A stretch of 64,000 bases of DNA. It comes from Hydractinia symbiolongicarpus. Lineage: Eukaryota > Cnidaria > Hydrozoa > Anthoathecata > Hydractiniidae. The notes beneath the pieces are model-generated. The model did no database searches. It saw only the letters and a program-made list of their open reading frames with translations, and was not told the DNA's origin. The DNA lies in NCBI RefSeq assembly GCF_029227915.1, contig NC_079886.1, positions 22,730,501-22,794,500 of the forward strand. The letters are read 5' to 3'. Below are positions 46,901 through 58,000 of this stretch, one piece after another; position 1 is the stretch's first letter, and every line of letters starts with the position of its first letter. The position numbers were made by a program, and so were the translations under genes.

Positions 46901-49272
46901 GACATCAGTCTGGCCATCATTAAAGCTATATCTTAATTTGTTCGACTATCATTACATTCAGATTCTTGAAGCAGAAAAAGAAAAATTGAGACATGAACTT
47001 CAACATCAAGAAGCCGCCATAACATATACAGAATTGGAACAAAGAGCTGTCCATCTGAAAAAACAGCTAAAGAAAAACATCAATAAAGCGAGGTAACAAA
47101 ATATTAACACATAACAAATACATGTGTGAGTAGCAATATCAAGCGATTAAAGTCTGTGCGTATTTTGTATATATAAACATCTTGTGAGGTCTAATCTAAA
47201 AAAATACAGTGAATATTTTTCAATTGAAACGGAAGTTTGCTTTGGATCGCACCAGCCTAACTTGGCATGTAAAGACACAAATAAGCAAAAGTTGAGAGTT
47301 AATTAAAATTTTGTGTCGCTTTTAAAAAAGCAGTGATCGGAGAATATAAGAAAAAATAATTTTTAATTAACGCATGCTTTTGAAATAATTAGGATTATAA
47401 AAAGCTCGATGCAATTTTTCGTCATAATTTTGACTTTATTTTAGACCGTATTTTGAACAAAAAGCACACTATATGGATTTTTTAGAGGTTGGTTGCTTTT
47501 GTCTGTTGTTTGTTTGTTGTTTGTTTGTTTGTTGTTTTTTTTGTTTTTTTTTTAAGTTACAATACAGCTGAGGTTAATTCTAAGAATTAAAAGTGTTTTC
47601 GGCTGGCTGTTAATGTCTGATTAAATGCATTGGGTATTAAGTTAAAAAGATCGATATTTCTCGACCCCTTGTGCTATTCAAAAAGGCCAGAAAGTCAAGA
47701 AAACAAAACAAAAAACTAAACGACCCACAAAGGTTGATTGAGGTATACAAACCTTTCACATTGAACGTAGTATATATTGTAGGTTTGTTAGGACACATTT
47801 TTGCATCTCAAAGTTTAATGGATATTTTTATTTATTTTAAAATTCCTGTTTTAAACCAAACACCATGGGCGTTTATTAGAGTTTCAAATTTTACCCTAGA
47901 CGTTTGTTGGTGTTTGTGGTTATTTATATATCGTTGTTTATTGACATCTGGTGTTTACTAGGGCGTTTATTATGGTCTGGGCATATATTTGAGCGTTAAC
48001 TTTTTTTCGGCTATTTACAGTATAGTCATCAAGTAAGACATGCATAAAATGTTCTAATTTGTTTTTTAGACTCAAAAGGTGAAAGTGCAAGAACTCGAAA
48101 AACAATACGCTTTAGCTAAACATGAGTATTCTGCAAGTTTACGAAAGCTAGAAGTCATCAGCGAAGATATTCATCGTAAACGAAATAAAGGACTAACAGA
48201 TCATTGTAATTCTGCGCCGACAACTAAACGAGAAGAATGCGTGGGTGCCGAGACGCCGGATATTTCTCGACGAAAGTCGTTAGAACGAAAACAATCTGAA
48301 GAACGTATACGAAAAGTGTTAAGTCGGCATAAAAGACCAACGGGAAAATACAGATCGTCTTTGCTTTTAGACCTTGATATCGACTTTGATATTGACGACA
48401 TTGTTGACTATGCGGAACCAACCAAAAGTCCTTCTTCAAAAAGTGTTGATATGGGTTGTGTAAGTATGAAATATTATGATGATTATCAGGTATTAGATGT
48501 AAAACCTTTCTTGGAAATGGAAAGAAGGATAAGTTTAACAGGTCGACACCACAGCACAACAATAGATGATTCGGAGAGCGAAGTTCAAAATATGCCAACG
48601 GTTCAGAAAGATGTTTTGTTAAGTGCAGATAAATACCAACTCGAGGGTCATCCTCGATCTATATCGACATCGTCGACTGAATTATTTGAAGCGTTACAGC
48701 ATAAGACTCGTAGTAGCACGGTGAATAGCGAATTCGAGGTGCTTCATACTCATGGTTTAGATATGACATCTCCAACACAAAGAAAAGAATCCAAGGGAGT
48801 TCTTGTGACCAGATTTGCAATGATCGAAGAGCTAGATGGTGATGATGTATCTATTGATGCACTTGATAATATTGAACCTCATGATAATTATAATAGCATC
48901 GAAGGCGTGGAGGAGAGTGTTAACAATTTGAAAGAAGAAATAAAACAGGAGTGTGTTGCGGAAGAAAACAGAGAGGGAAAAACAAATGTTGGTGACACTA
49001 AGGATTTATGTGATAGCGTGGAAATAGAACATGAAGTAGAACACACAGAAGATATTTTAGATGTCGAACATAAATTTAACGAAACCAACGTAAGTAATAC
49101 CAACGTAAAAGATGCGCCAAAAAGTTGCGAAAGCGAAGGCGAGAATGCCGATATAAAAACTTATGGTAAAGGTAATGCTGAGGTCTTAGGTAATGATGTA
49201 CAAACCATGTTGAAAAGTGATGAAGAGAAGGACAACACATTTAATAAAATAAATGAGATTGATGTTAGCTAA
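43946..49272 (+). CDS. SH3BP5-like coiled-coil protein, Rab11 exchange factor family (7 exons)
   Basis: Exons: 43946-44008, 44266-44328, 44452-44580, 45542-45703, 46962-47092, 47445-47487, 48070-49272; the product is 597 residues. The first 230 residues follow SH3BP5/SH3BP5L/REI-1 closely: LDPRVEIELENLNKASNDIN, ARPYFEARNQAKKAQLE, ARETISVAEEKL, FDAAWQEMLNNA, KKQLKKNINKARPYFEQKA and SLRKLEVISEDIHRKR. In this family the long antiparallel coiled coil binds Rab11 and promotes GDP release, supporting recycling-endosome traffic. The large last exon (residues 198-597) encodes a low-complexity tail. It includes a basic RRKSLERKQSEERIRKVLSR segment, LDLDIDFDIDDIVDY, and a strongly acidic Glu/Asp-rich C-terminus. 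Human relatives have 393-455 residues, so the tail is unusually long. A poly(A) signal at 50161-50166 would give a 0.9-kb 3' UTR. Start: first ATG, with no in-frame alternative downstream before the conserved block. Confidence 0.92.
45275..45278. repeat. TTAA junction of a possible piggyBac-type MITE end
   Basis: GCATGAATAGGG-TTAA resembles the right end (CCGAATAGGG-TTAA) of the element at 11554-12277, and AGCTCAG just before it is shared with a similar junction at 15031-15037. No matching left end was found, so the element may be truncated or only related. Confidence 0.35.
45806..46010 (-). mobile_element. Helitron-like element ends, degenerate
   Basis: CTAGTCGTAAACTCATGG at 45806 with a CATGG/CCATG hairpin, and CTAGTCCATAGCCCGTGGAT at 45940 followed by ACTCGTTCTTTATATATCGC. 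Both resemble the reversed 3' end of the Helitron-like family (CTAACGACTAG preceded by a CCCGTGG hairpin). It is intronic in the SH3BP5-like gene. Confidence 0.5.
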
Positions 49273-49663
49273 ACAAATTTCTGAAATCTTGACAGCACAA
49301 CAGTACACAAAAATGAAAGAAAAGACCATGTGGTAGCGGGTAGATCGGGTGCGTTATCAATACATTGAACAGATTGTAAAGATTGGTGTAGAGTAGAGGA
49401 AAAACATGTAAATATATTCCTTTAAAATTAGGATAAAGAAAGAAGAGGAATATTAATAATAACTTCAAATGAACGTTAAAAACATACAATTAGGAATTCT
49501 TAAATTTAATTTATTGTATTTTCTGTATATTCTGCGCTAGGTGTAGTCTCACGATAAACAGATAAAGATATTAGTCGACAAATTTACGCATTTTGTTGTA
49601 AACAGAAAAAACGCTTACCGTTAGGCACGTTATTTTACGCATGTGTCGAGAATTTACGACATA
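49273..49663. other. 3' UTR of the SH3BP5-like gene, proximal part
   Basis: Non-coding AT-rich sequence after the stop codon. If the AATAAA at 50161 is the true poly(A) signal, the Helitron-like pair at 49664-49900 lies within the 3' UTR. Confidence 0.4.
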
Positions 49664-49787
49664 TCTCTTTAATAATAGCCGTATTTTGTCTGTCTGTCCG
49701 CGAAAGCCGCGTCCTGTTACGGAAACACGAAATGAGATATATAAAGGACGGGCGACCCCGTAAATTTCTCCACGGGTTAACGACTAG
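49664..49787 (+). mobile_element. Helitron-like miniature element, upstream member of a tandem pair
   Basis: It begins with a diverged TCTTTAATAATAGCCGTA, contains GTCTGTCTGTCCG and ends GACGGGCGACCCCG...TCCACGGGTTAACGACTAG at 49787. The next copy begins at the very next base. Confidence 0.65.
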
Positions 49788-49900
49788 TCTATATTATAAT
49801 ACCCGTATAAGTCTGTCCGTCTGTTACGCAAAATGGTAGCTTAGCTGCGCAAGTATAAAAAGGACGAGCAAACCCGTGGATTTTTCCACGGGCTAACGAC
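49788..49900 (+). mobile_element. Helitron-like miniature element, downstream member of a tandem pair
   Basis: It begins TCTATATTATAATACCCGTA immediately after the CTAG of the preceding copy. It contains GTCTGTCCGTC, CGCAAAATGGTAGCTTAGCT and GGACGAGC, and ends in the hairpin CCCGTGG-ATTTTT-CCACGGG followed by CTAACGAC. The terminal CTAG is lost (ATAT instead). Confidence 0.75.
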
Positions 49901-52900
49901 ATATGTTTTGAAATTAAGTATACCTTCAGTATACAAATTTTCGCAAAATTTATATTTAGGGATGGCAAATTTCTATTTTTAGCAATCGTGCAAACAAATG
50001 TTCTTGACGGTTCTATTGTTTCGTCACAACACATCAAAAAGTCGATAAAAGAGTGCACACTTTTTGAATTGACCATTACTTGTTTTAGATGTAAAATTGT
50101 ATTTATATATTTGGATTTATCGTCAATATTATTTGTATATGTAGAGCGACACGAGATTTCAATAAATACAATATAGGACAAAATAAAAATAAGCATGTTC
50201 CTTCATAAACGATTTTGTTGTGAAGTGTAACATTTTTATTTTATTTTTTTGTTATTTTATTGTTATTATTTTACCGTCCAGAGTGGGAAATAACGAAGTG
50301 TTCTATTTAGGCCCCCTCTCCTTTACCCCACCACCCCTTTTAGTGGTGTCTAGTCAAATATACTTTTATTACAACAAGGGAGGCTTTTCTAAGGTCGAAG
50401 ACTTTAAAAGGAGAGCTTTTTTCGATTTGATCGGGCATAATTTAAAGGCGTGTTGACCCTAAGTGACAAAATTTTAAGGTGATGGAAACTAGGCCACTAA
50501 AATGTTTTACAATCTTGAACCTGAGTTATAAGGAACCTTCTTAGTTGTTTAAATGTTTTCCCGCCTACGTATTTTTATAAGCTACTAACAAAAGCAATTT
50601 AAGGTGGCTTATCAACAAATAACCTATATCGCGCATAGGATTGTCTTCTCTAAAGTTAATTGGTGAGGATATCATAGTACGCGACATTACGACAAAATTA
50701 AGTCCAAAATTTTGTGAATTGGTTGCCATGGTTACCCGTTTCTGAATAGGAGCAAAATGTGACATTTTGCTGCTCGATGCTAAACCAAATAACTGAATAA
50801 CATGCGCTATTTGAAGCGCCTTTTTCGCCTCGTATGTTTCTCAAGGGTCACCTCTTCCAGACAACTGATGCGGTATTTCTTGGACGAAAAAGGCTAAAAC
50901 AGGGCGAAACTAGACAAGATAAGTGAAAGACAAAACTTCGATTTAAAAATCGGTTTCAGTTAAGCACTAGGTAATATTAATGTCTGCATCCACAGAAGAA
51001 ATTGTAAAGCATGTGTGCTTCGATCTTGAGAATTCTTGCTTCGCGTGGATTCCGAACGTAAACGGCAAAAACATGTTTAAAGATTATTTTATGAATACTC
51101 TTGACTTGTGGATCGACAAAAGGTGTACGGCAGCACTATTTCGACCTGAAAGTCTTACGTCTAATTGACGACAAGTAAAATCTGACGAGTTCACTTCGCA
51201 GGGTGCATCGTTAAGACAGCTTTCTGACACGGCGTGTGGAACACCACATTTAATATTCACAACTGTCATATATTGTCTTAGGAGGCCCTAAAGTACCATC
51301 CAGCTATTGCAAAGCATTAAACATCGACGGAGGGGCAAGAAATTTGTCTAAAAATACCAAAATGGTTGCTATGGGCGTTGCTATGCCCTTATATTTGCGG
51401 TTGGTGTTGGAAAATGGGCCAAAATGCGCAAAAAACCTAAATTTTTCATAAGCACTACTTGGCACGATATTCTAAGAGGAATTTGCTGTCAGAAAACAGG
51501 TAAAAGACAATTCTTGAAATTTAGACATTATTTGGTGGTAAACCACCTTAAAAAAATCTGCGTACAGCAAATTATTTTCTGAGCTAAATTGAATTACCAG
51601 GCTTGCATTGATTTAACATTGGGTAAAATCCTCCCTTCCTTTCTTTTTAAAGACAGTTTATAGTCGTTAATGAAACAGCTCCTTTTGTCTCGCTATCTGA
51701 GTTTGACATTAAATTAGCAAAAAATTCAACGCAAATAATTTTAAACATGTTTTTTAAATAATCTTGGAAATTTTTCCACTTTTTCCTAAACCATATTTAC
51801 ACGTTCGTGCCGGATTGGATTTCTGCCAAATGAAGCCAAGCTGATTCGATATACGAAACAGAATGACTTCGTTCCGATGGAAAAAGTAAAATATCACTCC
51901 AATACTGAAACGACATCGGAGAACAATAGCATCAAAACAAAATGACTGCCTTTTAAGTCAGTAACTCTACAACCGCTAACAAAAATACCAAGACTGGCAT
52001 TTTTCAGTCATTTTATAAAGATGCAAAAAACCAACTTTCGAGTTGCCGTAAACACAGTGAAATGGCGTATATTACTACTTCTGGCGGAGACGAACTGTGA
52101 AATTTACTAACTTGTCTCATATATTTTGCAAGTATTGTAGCTTGCCTGTACACATTATATTCCGAAAGGATTTACCTCCAGAGAGTGATATCTATCCGCA
52201 ACATGTGAACATGGTCTTAACCTTTACACAATTTTATGATATCTTAGCAACTTAAGACCCAGGTCTGAAATCAAGTTGCTTAGAACAAAAATACGTGTAG
52301 AAAAAATTGGAGTGAATCATATTGTGAAAAGCAGCTAAAATTTGCATTTCTTTGCATTTAACTTGATCTCTCCGCGAGTAGAAAGTCAAAGAAGTTAGCC
52401 ATTGTGTTTAGATTGATGGATTTAAAACTCGACGATACAGGCCGTCATAGAGCGTTGGAAGCGGTTGTTGTACTTTTTATGATCATTTTTTAGAATTCCT
52501 TTTTTTAAAGCTTCGCTTGCAAAACACACCCTGAGACAACCTTTTTCCGACTGAAAATTAGTCGCAGTATTTCAAAGGCAATTTTTTCGCAAACATGAAT
52601 TGAGATTTCTATTTCATTCAGTCGGAACAAGTTAATTATATTTCTATCGACTCATGATTTTACCACAGAAGTCGTAACCTGCTTGAAATATATGATAAAA
52701 GTTAAGTTAAACTAGATGCCTATCTATTTACCGGTTGTGTTGATATGTGCTTAAATTTGTGTAGTGTAAACTAAACCTTACATTTTGTAATTAATTACAA
52801 TTTGACAAGCAGTGTCAATTAAATCTTACATAACAATGACAGACCGACGCATTGTTAATTATGTCATGCGTTGCACAAAATTAATTAAACAAAAAAGTAA

Positions 52901-53815
52901 ATGAAGTTATGAAATTTGTTACGAGACATCGATTTGTTGTTGTTTCAAGAGAATAAAAAATTTATTATTCCTGAAATAGTTGTTCGTGCTTTTGATTTGT
53001 GCGACGCATGTGAATGTTTGTAACTAAATAGAGTTAGTATGTTTCTTTATTTATTTGTTTAGCATGAGTCTCGTGTTGAATAGAATAAACCAAAAAAGCG
53101 TTTTAATGTTGACGTAATGTTGTATCTGTTCTCTAAGTTGTTTAAATACTCTTGAGGTCTTATTCTGGAATCACATCACTTTTTGGGGGGGAAAGAGAAC
53201 ACTCGCCTAAATTTATTATGTGATTTTGATTCAAACATTCTTTGGGTGTGTTTGACCAAAGTCTTTGTTTACCTCCCAAAAATACACCAAATTGGTTAAG
53301 GACAAAGTCACATGATATTTTGATCCGAACTCAAGTGAGATTTTGACTGAAATAGGTGAATTACATACAGTCAGGTTAACACGAGTTTAGAAATACAGTT
53401 TTTTGTATAAAAGCAACTTTCTAAGAATTACGAGGCTGCCTAAAGATGGTAAAAAAATTAGAAGAATGACAAAGATGAAATTTTACTGAAAAACACAACA
53501 AACAAGGAAAATATATCATTCAAGGTAGAATCAAGTGTTGAGATTTTACTGTAAATTGTGATTACATTTTTCTTTCTATTTTTCCCAAATTAATTTTATT
53601 TAAAAATTTTCACTTTTACACAAACCTGCAAACAAAAATCACTATTAATAGTCAAATATCGGATAATGGATTTCAGCATGTATATCTTTTTCTCAAACTT
53701 GTGAATCTCAAACGCTACTGATGGATTTTCCTAAGCAACATTTCTATATAACTTATCACAGAAAAAAAGTTTATAATCATCGAAGAAAATATTGGAATGG
53801 TAAATACTAAAAAAA
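49901..53815. other. Intergenic region, no gene recognised
   Basis: It contains the likely poly(A) signal of the SH3BP5-like gene (50161-50166). The longest frame of any interest is 50980-51168 (62 codons), which has no domain, no splice support and ordinary composition. The rest appears to be single-copy AT-rich DNA. Confidence 0.5.
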
Positions 53816-53960
53816 TCTATATTATAATACCCGTATACGTCTGTACGTCCGTCTGTCTGTCACGCAAAATGGTAGCTTAGCTGCGCAAGTAACAAAACGC
53901 ACGCAATGCGGTATAAAAAAGACGGGCGAACCCGTGGTTTTTCCACGGGCTAACGACTAG
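53816..53960 (+). mobile_element. Helitron-like miniature element with canonical ends
   Basis: The 145-bp copy starts TCTATATTATAATACCCGTA after an A and ends with the hairpin CCCGTGG-TTTTT-CCACGGG, seven bases and CTAG, followed by T. These are the features of Helitrons: a 5' TC, a 3' CTRR with a hairpin about ten bases upstream, insertion between A and T, no terminal inverted repeats and no target duplication. The interior shares GCAAAATGGTAGCTTAGCTG and GACGGGCGAACCCG with the other copies. There is no coding capacity, so it is non-autonomous. Confidence 0.8.
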
Positions 53961-55068
53961 TACAAAAAATATCCGTATGGGGTCTTGTAAGACACCACTT
54001 TAGGATAACCTCAGTCATTGCAATAAAAGCTTGATTACTTCCTTTCCTCAACAACAACAACTGAAGGATTTCCACAACAATATTTTAAATGCTGACATGC
54101 AAAAGTTTTCTGTGTTATGGTTACCTATACCACTATAAAAAAGTTTTAACCCACGGTTTATTGCACTCACCCATCAAGCTTTATGATCTTCCTACTTTTC
54201 CACGCCCTAGGGACGAGGTTGCCACGCACTAGGGACGAGGTTGCTCTCTACCTCAGCGATCTTGTATTTGATGCAACTAATTTAACTTTAATATACATGA
54301 ATTTTTTAGTGGATTGATCCAAGCTCATTTTAGGTTAGTCTCAACCAGTTCATCCCTGTATTAAATTCTGATAGCAAAAGCAGTCATATTTTTATTCACT
54401 AATGAGGATGACTTTAGATTTAAATAACGCTTGCTCAAACCTCGTGCCTCAATTTAAAAAACCTAACAAGACCTGCGGATGAGGTTGCACTTGCTCCATA
54501 TAAAAAAAACAACTCTTCCCTCACGTGGTGGAAACACATTTGCTAGCATTTATTATTTTTGTACTTACCCTCATAACATCCGAAAGTGTAGGTTAATTCA
54601 TTGTGAAGTTTTTACTCAGTCTAGTGCGAATTTCTTTTGCATGGTAGAGGTACAATTAACCCTATCCCCAGTGTCTTGTGGCAGTGAGTTGTTATCACAA
54701 AACACAAATTTATCGAAAAGGCAAAATGCTCTGGAAATAAGGCTGCGATAGAGTTTTAAAATATATGACTAAATGTCCAGACATTCCAAAACAAATTTCT
54801 GGTTAAAAAATCTATCTATAAAAGAAAAGAAATGGCAAATATTGTGAATTGAATTTTATTTCCAAAATTAAATTCCCGCAAAATTTTTTTTTAAGAATCC
54901 TGGACATAATGTTGTAATTTTAACTTTTTTTTATATCGTAGGCCAACCTCGTCCCCAGAGCTCTTTTGACCGACGGCCTATAAATAAGCACCAATTTTGA
55001 AAATAATTTTTCTTTCTTAAAATATCTTTCTTATGCAATACCTGTATTTTTATATTTTAGTTGTCGCC
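53961..55068. other. Upstream region of the EGF-repeat gene
   Basis: No gene is seen. Two head-to-tail copies of CCACGC(C/A)CTAGGGACGAGGTTG at 54200-54243 and a CCAACCTCGTCCCCAGAG end at 54943-54960 belong to the AACCTCGT repeat family. The short frame 54479-54751 has no recognisable domain. An acceptor-like TTTTAG at 55055-55060 lies 8 bases before the start codon and could be a cis- or trans-splice site. Confidence 0.45.
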
Positions 55069-58000
55069 ATGGCATCAATGCGTTTATTTATACCCATGAT
55101 CCTCTTCTTATCATGTGTGAATACGTACAACTTTAACTATAAATTAGACACTTCATACTCATTCCGCGATGGAGGTAGGTCGTTAATTTTTTTTTTATTT
55201 TTAGACTGAATTTTCACTGTGCTCCTATAAAATTTAAACAATTTGACCAAGAAATGTTCTTAAGAAAGTTTTTCAGGCCTATAACCATTAAAACCTCTTT
55301 TAGCAGGCAGACCAATAAGTTAGCGCCATTACAATTTAAAACTTTCATAGCAAGATTTTGTATTCTGCCAAAAAAAATGGCTGCAAAGTTATAAAGGTTT
55401 CACGCGAAGAACGTATTTGCTAGAAGAACTAGTCTGAGAGAGTAAGCGAATAGGTAAATTTGACCTTCCCCAAGTAGATAGTTATTAACCAACATGTAAA
55501 CAACAACAGCTAAGCAACAACAGCTAAAACTTTGAAAGGCACAACCTTAAGCAACATTGGTGAACAATGCAAAATCTGCTGATATGGTTGCTTTTTCGTA
55601 ACTTTCAGGTACTTTTAAATAAGAGCATTTTTAAACTTTTAACGCAAAAACTTTCAAACTCTATCGTGTTCTGGTTTTCCTTTGTTATTCTCCATTTAAG
55701 GAATTCTTTAACTGTATTTTGTGTTTTGTTTTTTATGTATCAGCGTCAGAAGTGCACCTTTAATAAGCCGCCATGGTTTTTGTAAAAATATTGTAACCGC
55801 CCCCCCTGGACTCCGAAGCTGCAGCAGTCATGCCACGTTTACCTTGCAACAGCACTCTTAACTTGTATTACATATTTTACATATATTTTCTTTTTTATAG
55901 ACCTCCCTATTATATTTGACAAGACGCTTCGTGAACTAGCAAACGCGAAAGATTACGACAAAGTGCGCCTCGAGCGAAAAACGTTTGAACATCTAATCAC
56001 TGATTTAACTGGACAATCTTGGTTCCCGCGTGTAAACGCGTATTTCGAAAACGCGAATGTTCTAAGTAGAGACAATGTTGATGTGCGCAATTACACAGTT
56101 AAGAAGATTATGCAACGGATGCCAAAATATAATGTAACTCATTTCTGGAATGTCCCGATGAAGTATCTAATAAACGAAACAGCGTTTTATACTAGCCAAG
56201 GAACAAATGTTGCAATCGAACTATTAAAAGGCATATATGGGGAAACGGATGTCGCGAAAAAAATCAAACTCGTTCCAAATCCTAATGGTCCTTACATGAA
56301 TGCAATGTACATGGATGTGTTCAAACTAACACAGAAACTGCAGGAAAAAGAAACATTGAAGGTGATAAAGTCATTTGGTATAGAAACAAACGAGAGATTA
56401 ACTTTTGTTACACATTCTAGCTTTGACAGTGTTAACGAAAAATTCGCAACATTGATATCTCAAAATCTTCATGGTGATTTCAACGGAGCAAAGAAGACTT
56501 ATGATGATATAACAAAGTTGATCACTCGCATGTTGCGATACCGGTCGAGTGTCTATGAATGGAGTAAAACATGTCCCGGTCCCCATGGAAACGTTCCACA
56601 AACAAACTATAAAGAGGAAACTCTGAATAGTATATCCGAGCGCTGTTTTCTTCAAAAATTTGATGTAGTTGCTGACAGGCTGTATGGTATTGTTATGCCG
56701 AATAAAAATATTATAAACTTGAACATGGGCCAAATCAATGTTCTTTCTAAAGTTATGTTCAATAAAACGAAACTCAAAGCTGCATTTAATTATACGACTG
56801 ATGCTGTCAAGAGAGTTAATGAAATATCACAAAAAAACAAAGAACCTTTGGTTTTGCTTGCAGATAATGTTGGTATCAATGCAAAAGACTTAAAGAGTAA
56901 AAGCTTTCATACGCTTTTAACAACCATACATGATTTAGATTGGCAAATTCTGCTGAAACTTTTTCCTTTAAACGATCAGGTGAAAGTTGATGCTGAGTTT
57001 GTTCTCTTCGAATCATTATACCCAAAACTAAACGAAATAGCTAAGTTTGATTATAATTTAAATCAATGGAGGATTTCTTCGCCGGAAGTGATACTCGATT
57101 CACTTAACAACAGAATGACTCAATCTGTATTTAATACCGCCTTTGATAACAACGTGGATACGCTACGAAATTTAAAATTGGAAAGAGTGGAAAGAATGTT
57201 TGGTATCAATGATAGCCAATTACAAACTACGAACATTGTTTCTTTATCTGAAGAAATCTATGGATTAAACGCAACAAAGATTTTCCGCTTGTATAATCTC
57301 AACTCTGACGGGGAACAATTTTTTAACACTGCTAAAGCTCAAGATATTGGTGCACTGGTTACACCGCTTAATAATGTAAGCAAATTCACCATGAACCAAC
57401 TTATTGAGTTAGTAACGCCCAATCTACCACACCACAACGTTATGTTAAAAACAATAAAATCGTTGCGAACATTGGCAGAAAATGCAGTTGATTTTCAATC
57501 TAGTATTACTGATATAATCGCTCAAAACAACATGAAAGAAAAAGATTCGTTTAAGAAATATATAGTAGCCTGGTCAGGCTCAAACGATCTAGCTAACTTG
57601 CTCGACAGGAGCTTAAATACATTGACAAAAACTTTGGGCAAAAGCGAAAGGCAAATGGATGAAATGACTTTGTTGGAAGTCATCAATGGTCTGCATATAA
57701 GTAAGTTTGAATTCATAATTATTATTTAAGATTAAGTCCACCCTATCGGTAAAGCCTTCATTACACTAAGAGGGTAAAAGCATTAAAGTATTTAGAAAAA
57801 TCAAATCTTCATACTGGCTTCATGCTTAATGTTTACATGGTCTGTATGGACCGAATAAAACTTAGTTTTTATTTCAATAAAGCTGACCATACTTTGCCAA
57901 TGCAATCGTTCATGTAAAAACAAAACGTGGATCTATTGCGCATGTACGCAGAGCTATTGCGAGTTCTTAGACTGTTGTAATACGTTGAAGACAGCGCTAT

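Noticed and set aside
50980-51168. 62-codon frame beginning MSASTEEIVKHVCF
   Set aside because: No domain, no splice or promoter support, and a length expected by chance.
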